A stretch of DNA of 64,000 nt from Zanthoxylum bungeanum (Eukaryota > Streptophyta > Magnoliopsida > Sapindales > Rutaceae), in NCBI GenBank assembly GCA_019454045.1, contig SKCR01015037.1, positions 1 through 64,000 of the forward strand, in the 5' to 3' direction. The translations under genes were made by a program, and so were the position numbers. The notes below the pieces were generated by a model that worked only from the letters and a program-made list of their open reading frames with translations, was not told the DNA's origin and ran no database searches. Shown piece by piece: positions 33,011 through 45,959 of this stretch (the first letter of the stretch is position 1; each line of letters begins with the position of its first letter).

Positions 33011-36000
33011 TATAGCCAGTCACTCGAGTGCCTGACACCCGAACTACGTACGATTGGCTCAAATTACTGTGAAAAGACTTTCGTCAGTGGATTTGCATGA
33101 TTATCATCTGATGTGATTTATTCAATCATCACATCACCACGATGTATGATCCGAACAAATCAGTTGAATATCGAAGTATTTATCTGGATCGTTGATGAGA
33201 CCATTAATTCTTTAGCCTGTGCTGACGCCTAGCTCAGTTGCTAACAGAATTATATCTAATCTAATTAGATTTGTTATTGACCCAAATGGCTTCTATTGCC
33301 GCCTCAGCTGCAGCAATTAACCCGCATTTTTTGTTTATTCGGTAACAGTATCTTTCTTGGAAGATTTCCAGCTCACTGTTCCGTTATTCAAACTTTGTAG
33401 TACCGTTTGCGACTTATATTCGTTATCATCGGTTTAGGAAACTTGGAGTAGTGATCCCAGTCACTACAAGTTCTCCTTCTCCACAGATTAAAACAACATC
33501 CTTAGTTCTCTAAGATACTAACGGATGTTCTTAATATCAATCCAGTGACTATCACTTGGATTGGCCTGTTTGTGAATCCATATGCTCAAAGCGTATGAGA
33601 CACCAAGTCGCGTACATTTTTCAATGTACGATTTCTCGGAGAGTTTTATCGAAAGCCAAGCTTTCATTCACGATTGTTTTATGGGAATATCATTTCCAAG
33701 AAATGACATATTATCATTATTTATAGGAGCCACTGTCAGTGCGCTCCCACTAACCCTCTTATATACACAAGAATCATTTCGTTTTGAATTAAATCATAAA
33801 CCATTATGATCACATCAAAACGACAATTCCAAGAACCTAATGCTTGCTTCAATCCAAACATGGATCGAATAACCCGCAAACCTTGTTTGTTAGTTTTGGT
33901 ACGACAAAACCGACATGATTTTATAAACATCCTCCAAAAGGTTTCCTTTTCAGGAAAGCGATTTTCCCGTTCAGCTGACATATTTTATAAATGAAACATG
34001 CAGCATCAGCAAGCATTATCCAAATGGATTTACCATGGCAACAGGTAAAAGGTTGAATCATAATCAACACAATGTTGATAACGATACCTTTCCGCTAAAA
34101 GCTTAGCTTTATACGTTGGTATGTTGCCTTCCATGTATGTCTTCCTTGAAGACTTATAAGTACCAATAGGCACATGCCTTGTGGTACATCAACTAGTATC
34201 CAAACTTGTTGATATACATGGAATCCATTTCGGACTCATGGCACTTTGCCATAATACGGAGTCGATACCTTGTATCACTTCCTCATACGTAGTCATTGGT
34301 ATACCTCAAAAGATTGACATCTTTATGAGGTGAGATCAGAAACCCATACCCCAGGTTGTTTTCTGACTCTCTCCAACATACGTGGTTCTTGTGTATTCGA
34401 AGATTATTGGTGTAGTTCCATCCTTGATGAACTATTTATGTTCCATTAAGATTCGGTGCCTTGGACAGTATTACTCTAATTTTCATCGAGTTTTACTATC
34501 CTCCCACTTACCACTGCATATCGGTATTCCTCTTAGGAAAACCGCATGGTGAGCAACAATCTAATTGTTCTCTGTGTGAGATGTATAAGTACTATACTTT
34601 GGTATCCCTAGGATTACCTAAAATTGGCACTTATCCAATTTGGGTTCTGGTTTGGTATCATCCAAACATATGCCTAGCATTCCCAAATTATCAGGAATGA
34701 GAAACCCGTTTCTTTCCTGTTCATATCTAATATGAAATCTGTCAAACAAATTTTAATGGAACCTTATTCAAATAAGTCTGCACTGTTAAAGCTTATCCGT
34801 TGGGGGAAATGGTAGCTCAGAGCGACTCATGATTAACCTTATCATGTCCAACAAAATTCGGTTACTCAGTTCGGACACACCGTCAAACTGACGTGTTCCG
34901 GGAGGAAGTCCTCATTTGAAAGAATACTATACTCTTTCAAGTATATAAGAAACTTATTGCTTAAGTTTTTCCATTACGGTCTCACCGTGACGGTTTAATA
35001 CTTTAGCCGATCTATTTGTCTACTTCGTGTCGAAACTTAAAAAGTTTCCGATTTGTGTTTCGAAGAAACACATAACCATAACGTGATGCCACATCCGTAA
35101 AGGTCACGAAACATTCATATCCATATTTAGCCTTGCTAGACATGGGCCCACTTGCTTCACTATGAACTAGGGCTAATAGATTGGTGGCATTTACACTTTT
35201 ACCAAGTAAATAGTGTTTTAGGTACTTTGCCCAATAAACTAGATTCGTAGACTTTATTTGAATAGAATCAAATCAGTCCTAGTACCCACTCTTTGAAAGT
35301 GTGGATATACGAGTCTTGTTTGATTGTGTCACAGACAACAATGCCACAATTAGTTTCATCTGATCAAATCAGTTTGAGCTGTTTGTTGTTCGTGTTATAT
35401 ATTTGAGATTTATTTATATTCAAAATATAAATCTGTTATTCACATCTAATGTGTTTATCTCAATATCATCTTTTATAATGAAACACTTTAGTGTTCTAGA
35501 ATATAAAGGTTCACCCGCAGCGGGTCAAACACTGATATAAAGATAACGTATCTAGTCAAACTAGTTACATTATAACAGTTTCCTAATTTAAGTACACACC
35601 CGAAGGTAGTTCCTAAACTTAGGTACCTGCGGTTAAAACATCGACTTTCGTCCCGTTTTCAATTCGTAGATAAATCTCTATTGAAGTTAGTATCCTGTTC
35701 AAAACAGATTCTGAACATCAATATATATATTTTATGTTCCACACTTAGTATTTAAAATCTAATTTAATAATAGTAGTGAACATAATGTTGACAAACATAT
35801 TTGAAGTCGGAGCCTTGCCCAGTCTTCAATTCCTTCATGTCTGCTTTGTCCAAACGGCAGGTCACGCTTCCGCGATCCCGTTTGCCACATTTTAGGCAGA
35901 CATTTTGGGATATGTCCTTTATCATCCTAGAAGATTATAATGATTTTGCCTTTGCCATTTTCATATTCCAGAAGCCTTTGGCCAAGCTTCGGGTTTCTAG

Positions 36001-36320
36001 AATATCGAAGTAATGTGCGCCTTGCGCTACTTGCCTATGGCAAACTTTGACTTTATCTCATTGAGAATAGTCATTAACTCTCCAAGAGTTATGTATTGCA
36101 ATTAAGTACTTCTAAAATCTAAGTATAGATTTATGAAGATCCTTCAATTTCTTTATCATACTTTAAGGATCTAATCCTTAGTTCTGATTCAGAAATTAAG
36201 GAGTCTACTGCGACAAGCTTAATGGGTTAAGCACTAAAGTTATCATCACATTAATCTTCCAAAGATTATGCTCTACTATTTGCTTAACTCCTGGCTTAGG
36301 CCTAATATGTTATTTTATCA
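33011..36320 (-). pseudogene. Degenerate copia gag-pol of element C
   Basis: On the minus strand the copia order is seen in remnants: nucleocapsid-like piece near 36010-35800 (a CxxCG-type start survives), GAG-pre-integrase and integrase near 35390-34880, RT near 34310-33640, RNase H near 33560-33030. Every domain is broken by stops and frameshifts. The 4 bp loss after GATGTTTA, the altered YVDD region ending in ATAAAACAATCG, and the ~0.2 kb gap before RNase H are the same as in element A, so these arose before the two copies separated. Confidence 0.8.
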
Positions 36321-38922
36321 AATAAAGTAACTTATTATATTTCAGGACTATCATGAAATTATTCGCAATTTGAAAATTAAACCATTTAAATACATTTTCC
36401 CTAGGATTATGTTTTAAATGTCAATCTTTCAATTTTATCTTGATTTTAATAGTCCAACTATTTAATCAACGATTTAGGTACTATTTATTATAATGATTAC
36501 AATAGTCAAACTATTTAATCAACTATAATTTATAGATTAAAATCAATATATTGGTTACTATAATCCAATTATAAAATCAACCATAAATGAATAGTTTGAA
36601 TATAGTCCAACTTTTATTAAAAACAACATTTAAATATTAGTCCAACTAACATTTAATTTATTGACGAATGATATTTGTTTGAGCACGTATGGCAAGTAAT
36701 TAAACGAATATTACAAATTCAATTCTTGCCTCCCACTATTTTTTGGCGAGCCTCTAACCCTCTGTCGAGTACTCAGGAAACCGTGTTTCCTAGTGGGCTA
36801 GGATCCCGTTAAATATCACACAATCTTGACTTTGGCCAACAAATTGTATGATAATTAACTAGGTAGATCTCTAAGATCAATTGGATCCAATCCAATTCCT
36901 AGATCCAGTAGGGGGACATCCAAGTCTGAAACATATATTTATATATGCCAATACTTCCAATGTATTACCTAACCTTTTTCCTCTGAATCAACTAAGCCTT
37001 GGCTTTGGCACAACAAACTTAGTGATCCCAGTAAGCGCGACCCATTGACCATGGAAAACTTCGTAATCAATGTCGATGGATAAGAAGTGGTCTTGACTTT
37101 GGCCAACAACCACAACTTGGACAAGATACCAATATGTAACAAAGCTCTCGTGATTCAAACACATCCTCGACGGACAAAGGCCTTGACTTTGGCCAACAAG
37201 CCAATGCCAGTCTCGGATCTTGAGTGAGAATCACTCAATGGAAGGAAAAATGCTTAATATTTTGCGAAGGTTTTTCATGTGCAAATTGGCAACCAATTTA
37301 TTATCTTTGTTAAGGTCTCATCATCATACACCCTTAAACATGCATTCTAAACACATAATAAAGCGCGTATAATAAAATAATAATGATATGCTGATGGATA
37401 CTTTACACATTGATCCTAGATCAAATCTCTCACTTTCTCTCTCCCGCTAGCACATGTATCACATTCTACCCGTTACACTACACTTCTAAAGAAACCTCAT
37501 TTACATTGAGAGGAATAGGTGAGAAGAGAATACAAAGAATATGGAGGTGATAAGGCTGGACACGCAGGTCTAATTAATAAATTCCAAATTTATTACAACA
37601 ATTTCTAAAATTACCCCACCCATCGAATATCCATCCGATATACATTATTCATGCATCACAATCATGTATTCACACAAGCATGTTATCAATCAATCTAATC
37701 CAATTAATTAATCTGATAATTAGTGACCATCCAATGTTCAAACAACGATTTGATTTTGCGCGAGTCAAACTCGTTTTGCGAATAAGTACTCAAAGTACGA
37801 ATTCTCGAATTAAATTAAACTACACAATTAAATCCAATTCAATTTGTATTTAATACTAATTCGATATTTAATTCCAAATTAAATATTACACTTTATTAAC
37901 GAACCTATACGACTTAAATTCCAAATTTAATCGTTACGGGTCTCAAAGCCCGATTAATATCCAATATTAATTTAATTAAAGTCCAATAGGCTTTTAATTA
38001 ATTTCTTTAAGGCGTGGACTTTTGGTCAACTCGGGTCAAACCCAATAACCAAAGTCCAATCCGGGAGTTACCCCATAAGCCCAGAAATCAATTTAGGCCC
38101 ATTAGGCCCAATTAAAATTTAAAGGTCCATTAGTCGCATTTGGGCTTTATGGAGGCGGTTTTGGGCCTAATTGGATCCAACCAATTTATCCTAAACCCAA
38201 CTTGGTACAACCAAGCCCAATAAGCCCCATTACAACATAACAAGCCCAAATCCAATTTAAGGCCCAACATAATTAAATTACAAAAATTCAAAATTCCCAA
38301 TTTAATTACATAAAGTGTATTACACAATTAATTACCCAAATCAATATTTCCAAAATACGAATTAGCCTAATTAATCATGCTTATGTACATCAATTAGTGT
38401 CCAACACTTTTTATCAAAAAATCAAACCCAAACATGCTTAAGGCTCTCGGCAATTGAAGGGGATTTTGTGTCCGATTCGGTTTCAATCCAATTAATTCCA
38501 CAATCGACATTAAATCAACATCATAAATCGTTTCAAGTCATCCAATGATCAACGAAACAAAAATCACCAAGAATTTAGGGCTCTCTAACTCTCGGCTTTT
38601 AGGGTTTATTATGGCAAATTATAAATCCAATCCAATTGAATCAAATTCAACATTAAATCAATATCCCCAAATGATTTCCAACTCATCCAATGAATCAAAA
38701 TCAAAATACCAAGACATTATGGTTCATTGTATTTTCGGCCAACACAAAAATTTGGGGAAATTTGTTCCAAACAACATTTCATCAAATTGATCCAATCAAT
38801 CATCAATTAAAACACATTTAAGCATACTAATTAATCTAATTTCATTAATCATGCTCAAAATCAATTTTACCAAAATTTTAACCCTAAATGTTTTTATGCT
38901 CAATATTGGCTCAATATACCAT
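36321..38922 (-). mobile_element. Leader of element C with hairpin array and PBS
   Basis: About 2.6 kb of untranslated leader. Hairpins H4 to H1 lie near 36818-36858, 36990-37035, 37085-37125 and 37150-37215 (minus strand), with loops as in A. Relative to A and B, H1 has GGC/GCC where A has GGG/CCC and B has GGT/ACC. ATAGTGGGAGGC occurs near 36730-36742. The PBS next to the 5' LTR reads TGGTATATTGAGCC on the minus strand (about 38907-38920). Confidence 0.75.
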
Positions 38923-40922
38923 TGTTGGTTTCTATTAAGGTCTCAAGGATGAAATCAAGCATAAAACACAAGTGAATACAACAAATGAGAATGGCAGAAT
39001 CATACTCACAATGAACAGATTGGATGCTACGAAGAAAAATCTTTCTCTTCCTTGTTGGTGAAGCTCGGCAAACTCACTGGTTTGGGCTCCATTTTCGGTT
39101 TTCTCCATGCTCCAAGCTCCAAGCTTTTGTGATGGTATTCCAAGCCCACGGGTGGGTTTCCCTATCACCTTCCTATGGACTCATTTGTGTGCTAGCACTT
39201 GGTGATTGTTGCCACAAAAATCACCATCTTCATCTTCATTATTCTCTCGGCAGAACCAGAAAGTTTGAGAGGGAAAATGGTCCAAGACCGTGTGTGTGTG
39301 AGAGAGAATGGAAATGTGTGAGATGTAATTGTTTTCCAAAACAATTAAAACATATACCAATTATTAAAATAATAATATATGTCATTCAAGCTTTCAAAAG
39401 CTTTCCAACCACTTCCATCAACTAAAATCAATCACATCAATCAATCAAATGTCATATCACTCAAAGTGACATGTGATTTGACGCTTGATGTGACTTGCGA
39501 TTTGTTTGACTTACGTGCCGCACTCGAATTCGAAATACGAATGCGCTCGCAAACAATCCCGGGCTCGGGTTCGCTAATTCCAAATTGATGAATTTTCCGT
39601 TGCGACACAATTAAATGTTTACGCCTAGAAAATCACTATTCACATCGCTAACGAATTAATTCTAAATTAACTCGTTCGCCCAAATTAAAATCTAATTTTA
39701 ATTCCGTGTCGAAATCCAATTTCGATTAATATATCGAATATTTTAATTTATCGATTAATTCCAAATTAATCGTTTTCTCTCTTAAAAATGATATTTTATT
39801 CTAGATAAAATATCTCCGTAATTAATGCCAGATTAATTTTCTCTCTCATCTAATTAATCCCAGATTAATAAAGATCGAGTCATACATCATCGGTGAATCT
39901 TCGGGAAGCGACCCATGAGATCCCCGGATATGTTGGCAGTAAATACGGTCATCGGACTATCCGAACACGTAAGTACCTCGTACTACGTTTATACCGATTT
40001 ACAAGACAAGGTTGGCTTCTAGCAAAGCGCCATGCCTACCCAATTCTCCAGAAACATGCTTACAGGAATAATCGATCCATATCAGGCGTAGTATACGTAG
40101 TATTGTGTATGTCGATCCAGTATCGGATGATCACGTGCTAGGACTGGGGCTGGAATTGTGTCTGCCCCGTACGAAGCACATATCGAATGTCTGGTAACTA
40201 GTCTCTATAATCGGATAAACCTAACCTTGTCATTTTATCCCGATAGCTACAGCATATAAGAGAACAAGTTCCGTATCCTACGTGACCATCATCTCCACTA
40301 TGACTGGAGTGATACTTCCGTCTTGACATCACACCCAACACACTACGATTCTTAATATACCCAGCATAGGCATACACAGAACCTGTTAAAGCCCTGGACG
40401 ACCGCAACCAAAGTATATTGATTGTCGCAAGTATTAGCGGTGCAAGTCTCAGGTTAAGACCAAATACACCTACCCTGATTTCGGACTTCCATAGACACAT
40501 AGTCATACTACCAATGAAATTCCGAGGGGGTCTATCCAGAGCGAAGCTGTTTCCCGTACCATCGGTAAAACACAACCTCCTATTCAACTTGCATGAGTAT
40601 CCTATACCCAAATATATGAGAACTATGCCGTTGTGCCCTCACAACGCGCACAAGTGTAATACTAGTCTTTTACGTATTTATCGATGTCCAGTCTCGATAA
40701 TACTCTGACTAGGGATATTTAATGATTTATCCTTCGTGGACTGATACTGTCTCATATCATTCTCTGTCCAGGAACAAATCATAGGGACCTCCTATCATTT
40801 ATACATCTAGGTGATCTAATCACAAATGATAAGAGTGCAATCTCCTATGTCACATAGTTAATTTTTACAACAACACCATGATCTGTACAAATAGTGACGC
40901 TATGGGTCATAATTGTCCAACA
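38923..40922 (-). repeat. 5' LTR of element C
   Basis: 2000 bp; same ends as the 3' LTR. The sense open frame is longest here (40611-40198, 137 codons), because the start and end of the frame are both preserved. Confidence 0.88.
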
Positions 40923-42349
40923 TTTTTCGCGTAAATTGGCAACCAATTTATTATCTTTGTTAAGGTCTCATCATACACCCTTAAGCATGCATTCAAAAAG
41001 CGTAATAAGGCGCGAAAATAAATTAATAACGATATGCGGATGGATATTTCACATATTGTTCCTAGAATGAATCACTTCATTTTCTCTCCCCGGCTAGCAC
41101 TATTCTTACTTCTACCCAATTACATAATACAATAAGAGAAACCTCATTAACATTGAGGGGAATTATGTGAGAAGAGAATTACAAAGAATCAAGAGAGATA
41201 AGGCTGGACACGCAGGTTCAATTTAATAAATTCTAAATTTACAACAATTTCCAAAATTTCCATTCCCTTCTAATATCCATCTGATATACGTTATTCATTC
41301 AACACATCCATGTATTCACACAAAGCATGTTATTCAATCAATATAATCCAATTAATTAATCTTGAATAAAGTGATCATCCAATGTTCAAACAACGATTTG
41401 ATTTTGCGCGAGTCTAACTCGTTTGAGAATAAGTACTCAAAGTACGAATTCTTGAATTATATCGAACTACAATTTAAATCTAATTAATTCGTATTCAATA
41501 CTAATTCTATATTTAATTCCAAATTAAATAACTACACTTTTAATGCGCCTTTAAGACTTAGATTCCAAATCTAATCTAAATGGGTCTCAAAGCCAAATTA
41601 ACATCCAATGTAGTTTAATTAAAGTCCAATGGGCTTTCAATTAATTTCTTAAGGCATGAACTTTGGTCAATATGGGTCAAACCCAAATACCAAATCCCAA
41701 TTAAGGAATCACCCTTATTTGCCAAGAAACCAATTTAGGCCTATAAGGCCCAATTAAACATAAAATGCCCATTTGTCATATTTGGACTTAATGGAATGTT
41801 TTAGGCCCAATTTGGATCCAATCCAATTGACCTAAACCAACTTGGTCCAACCAAGTCCATAAGGCCCAAATACAACATATAAAGCCCAATTCTAAATTAA
41901 GCCCAACTAATTAAATTTCAAAATTCCAAATTTCATAATTTAATTAATTAAAGTGTTTAGCCATGATTAATCTTTTTAAATTAACATTTCCAAAATACTA
42001 ATCTAATTCATTAATCATGCATTAATTTTTTCAACACATGTCCAACATTTTGAAACAAAAAATCAACTCATTTCATGCTCCATAGCTCACGGCATTCATA
42101 GGGGTTTTTAATTCGATTTTGTTTTCAATCCGATTGAATTACAAATCAACATTTCCCAAGTCTTTAAGCTCATCCAATGATCAAAAGAAAAAAAAAATAC
42201 CATGACTTAGGGTTTCATCATGCATAACACTATGTTATCATCATTCAAGCATACTCAATCAATCAATTTTATCAAATCATGCTCAAATCATTTTTGCCAA
42301 AATTTTACCCTAATATTTTTCATGCTCAAATTAGGCTCAATGATACCAT
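40923..42349 (-). mobile_element. Leader of element B, PBS-proximal part
   Basis: This continues the leader of B across element C. On the minus strand it ends with the PBS TGGTATCATTGAGCC (about 42333-42347), beside the 5' LTR. TGG-triloop hairpins are present; no reading frame is credible. Confidence 0.75.
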
Positions 42350-44255
42350 TTTTGGTTTCTACTATAGTCCCAAGATCATATTTAAGCATTGAAAAGAATG
42401 AATACTAAAAGAAGTGAGGCGGAAACACACTTACATTGAACGGATTTTGAAGACGATGAACACAAAAATCCCTTGCAAGTTTCGGCCAAGAAGAAATAAG
42501 AAGTGTTGAGTCCAAGCTCCAAGCTTTGTGTTGATTCCAAGCTCTTAGATTAGTTTCCCTATCACCTAGTGATGATTCTTTGTTGAAGTGCTAGCTTGAT
42601 TGAAGAAGAAACAATTTCCCCTTCAATGGATGAAGCTCACGACAATGGGCAATGGGGGAGAGAGAGAGAGAGTTTTCTATTTGTTGATTTTTGTTTTCTA
42701 AAAACAACAATACAAAAACCTTTACCAAAATTTGGTATATGCCTTTCAAAAAGTCAAAGGCCAAATTGGTGGGAAAATTACATTAAAGGCTCTCAACAAC
42801 CAACATCATGAATAGTGACTAGTTGTTACTCACCAAAAAGGTGAAATGACATCCATCACTAAAGTGACATGTGATGTGACGAGTGATGTGATGAGTGATA
42901 TGACTTGTGGCCGCACTTGATTCAAAATCGGAGTGGCCTCACAAAAACATCCCGGGCTCGGTTTTGTTAATTCCAAATTAACGAATTTTCCATTGCGACG
43001 TAATTAAATCAAATTTACAATTCGCGTCGCTCACGAATTAATTCTAAATTAATTTGTTTGCCCGAATTAAAATCCAATTTTAATTTCGCGTCGAAATATA
43101 ATTTCGTTTAATATATCGAATATATTATTTTATCGATTAATTTCGAATTAATCATTCTCTCTCTTCAAAAAGTATTTTATCCCAGATAAAATATTTCCAT
43201 AATAAATCCAAGATTAATTATGTTCGAATCATACGTCATCGGTGAATCTTCGGGAATCGACCCAAGAGATCCCTGGATATGTTGGCAGTAAATCCGGTCG
43301 TCGGACTATCCGAACACGTACGTACCTTGTACTATATTTTTACCGATTTACGAGGCATGGTTGGCTTCTAGAAAAGCACCGTGCCTACCCAATTCTCCAG
43401 AAATATTCTTAAGGGAATATACGATCTTTTTCAGGCGTAGTATACGTAGTATTGTGTATAGCGATCCAGTATCGGATGTCACATGCAAGGCCTGGGGCTG
43501 GAATAGTGTCTGCCCCGTACGAAGTATATATCGGATTACAAGCAACTAGTCTCTTTAATCGGATAATCATGACCAAGTCATATTATACCGATGGTTGCAA
43601 CACAATAGAGAACCAGTTCTGTATCCCTGCGTGATCATCATCTCCATATGACTGAAGTGATACTTCCGTCTTGACATCACACCCAATACACTACGATTCT
43701 CAATAAACCCAGAAGAGGCGTACATAGAACCTGTTAAAGTCCTGGACGACCAAAACCAAAGCGTATTGATTGTCACAAGTACTAGCGATGTAAGTCTCAG
43801 GTTAAGACCAAATACACCTACCCTGATGCAGATTCCCATAGACACATAGTCAAACTACCAAAGGGATTCAGTGGGGTCTATCGAGATCGAAGCTGTTTCC
43901 GTACCATCGGTAAACACAACCTCATATTGCATAAGTATCCAATATTTAAATATATGAGAACTATGCCGTTACGCTTCCATAACACGCACAAGTGCGATAC
44001 TAGTCTTTTCCGTATTATCGATGTCCAGTCTCGATAATACTACGACTAGGGATATTTAATGATTAAACCTTTATGGATTGATATTGTCTCATATCATATA
44101 ATCTGGAACTAATCATAGGGACTTTTATCATTTATATATTTAAGTAATCAAATTATAAAATGATAAAATGCAATTTCATGGCTACATAATTAATTTGTAC
44201 AAAAACCACAATGTCTTTTACAAATAGTGACGCTATTGGTCATAATTGTCTAACA
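42350..44255 (-). repeat. 5' LTR of element B
   Basis: 1906 bp; minus strand starts TGTTAGACAATTATGACC and ends CCAAAA (the terminal CCAACA has mutated). It differs from the 3' LTR at scattered positions, more than the LTR pairs of A and C appear to, so B looks older than C. The sense open frame is 43845-43567. Confidence 0.87.
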
Positions 44256-44260
44256 ACTAA

Positions 44261-44828
44261 TTGAGCAATGTCCCACTAGACATTAACCGTTAGTCTACAC
44301 ACAACCAGATTCCTTATTAACAAAGAATCTAAGTATTTTGGATCAAGACAAATTATCTAAAACACAGTAATCTAAATACGAATTGGGATTACTCATAATC
44401 TCGAATATTTAGACACTCCTAATTCAATCCCCACTTAAACTACCCTTTCCGAAATATGGTTGAAATACAACATTTCTAAAGAATCTTAAACCAACTAAAA
44501 GGCTACTTCACAGCCTATAAAATGATAGGAGATCTAAGGTATTGAGGGACCCAAGCTTTGGCTCTCACACTCGAGTTTTTAAAGTATACATTACTCCCTA
44601 AACACCAGCCTATCGCCCTCACGGTAATTTACGAAGATTAAGGTAATCTTTTACTTTGTTCTTCATTTTCTTTCTGCTCGTCATCGCCAATGACTTGAGC
44701 GTCGGAGTGCCTCCACCACAGTGGTGGGTAGTTTCTCTACGCTCACTTTGCCTTTATTTTACAGGACCACTGGTGCCTTATTATATAAATTCTCGATTTT
44801 AGACCGAAATTGAAATTCAGCATCTACA
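44261..44828 (+). mobile_element. 5' LTR of Tat-like gypsy element G, right part
   Basis: This is the end of the LTR broken by B. It has GACTTGAGCGTCGGAGTGCC and a CATCTACA end, both usual for plant Tat/Ogre-type LTRs. It is followed after two bases by a PBS. Confidence 0.65.
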
Positions 44829-44830
44829 AT

Positions 44831-44850
44831 TTGGTGCCCACTATGGGGCC
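44831..44850 (+). promoter_or_regulatory. Primer-binding site of gypsy element G
   Basis: TTGGTGCCCACTATGGGGCC beside the LTR end. The form TGGNGCCCACNNTGGGGC is typical of plant Tat-lineage Ty3/gypsy elements. Confidence 0.7.
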
Positions 44851-44908
44851 CTAATGATTCAAGCAAGCAAGGTTCCTTAACCTACATAGCCAACCTTTCA
44901 GAACATCC

Positions 44909-45840
44909 ATGGCTTTCAAGGACGAGAACACCCCCAGACTTCGTGTCTGCTCAGTTGATCGCTCTTCAGGAACGATTGTAAGTGTTGGAAGAAGAAAACC
45001 TTACAATGCGGAGCACCAACACCAGCCTCCAAATGCAGTTGGAGCAAATAGTTTCAACCTCTTAGCATCGGGAACCCCACATCCAGCCTAGTGGCCCCGC
45101 TATTTAAATGAATCTCTCGAGGACTTTTGAAGATGTTGTTGGTGAATATCGATATTCGACGGAACATTCATAGAGGCACCAGACACCCACCAACCTTCCT
45201 CCTATAAATCCATCTCAGTAAGTCATTTCTAGTATACGAATGAAAATGAAGGAGTTCAAGGAGGAAATCGTCTCCAACCTACCCAGTGTAAGGCTGTCAA
45301 TCAAGAGGAGTCGAGCTAGAATCACTATAGACACACGTTTTATGAGTCCATCACCGTGGTAGAACTCTCAAGAAAGTTCAGCTCCCTAGACATGAGGCTA
45401 TATGATGGGTCCACCGACCTAGACGACCACATTGTTCATTATAAATACAAGATGATGTCTATGGCTCTGGTGCTACATCAATGGGAGGCCGGAATGTGTA
45501 AAGGATTCAGAGAGACACTAGTAAGCCCATCCCTCACTTGATTCATCAACCTCCTCTATCAGTCCATTGGATTTTACGAGGAGCTAGTAGATAAGTTCGT
45601 GGAACACTTTGCAAGCTCTTGCAAGTTCAAGAAAATCACGGACAACCTTAACTCTATTCAGCATCGAAAGGGAGAGTCTTTGCGAAACTACGTAGCCTGA
45701 TTCAATAAGGAAATGATCTCAATACTAGATCACCATCAACTGGCGACTTTTGAAGCCTTACACAACAGTCTACTCGCTGATAATGGACTATACAAGAAAC
45801 TGACTAAGTTCATGTGCTAATGGCTCGAGCCTAGATTGAG
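44909..45840 (+). pseudogene. Ty3/gypsy gag of element G (Tat type), broken
   Basis: An N-terminal open stretch (44909-45091) is followed, after frame changes, by the gag core: LDMRLYDGSTDLDDHIVHYK at about 45380-45445, then WEAGMCKGFRETL, FIN-LYQSIGF, ELVDKFVEHFASS, IQHRKGESLRNYV and FEALHNSLL to about 45790. This is the Retrotrans_gag pattern of plant gypsy elements. Several stops interrupt it (for example after SPSLT and after NYVA), so no full gag is made. No gypsy protease, RT or integrase is seen after it. Confidence 0.8.
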
Positions 45841-45959
45841 ATTTGATGGGAGGAAGACAAGAAAAATGAAGCTTCTATTCATTCATCAGTAAAGTCTTTA
45901 TACAAATCATCACTAAGTTAAAACCAAAATAATTACAAAACAACCTAAGTACAAGAAAA

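Larger units (their letters stand above)
30994..40922 (-). mobile_element. Copia element C, nested in element B
   Basis: Minus strand: 5' LTR 38923-40922, PBS, leader, decayed gag-pol, polypurine tract, 3' LTR 30994-32995. The flanks TTTTA (30989-30993) and TTTTT (40923-40927) fit a 5 bp duplication of a T-run in the leader of B. The uninterrupted form of that site is seen in element D at about 54325-54340. The length is 9.9 kb. LTRs of ~2.0 kb differ by few bases although the coding region is ruined. It is the same subfamily as A. Confidence 0.87.
25050..44255 (-). mobile_element. Copia element B (contains nested element C)
   Basis: Minus strand: 5' LTR 42350-44255, PBS at ~42349, leader 42349-40923 continuing at 30993-30290 after nested C, gag 30275-29721, pol 29728-26948, polypurine tract, 3' LTR 25050-26933. 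Target duplications are ACTAT (25045-25049) and ACTAA (44256-44260), one mismatch. Removing C leaves about 9.3 kb. B lies within the LTR of element G. It is not autonomous: nucleocapsid and protease are deleted, stops occur in pol, and the RT catalytic motif is changed. Confidence 0.85.
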
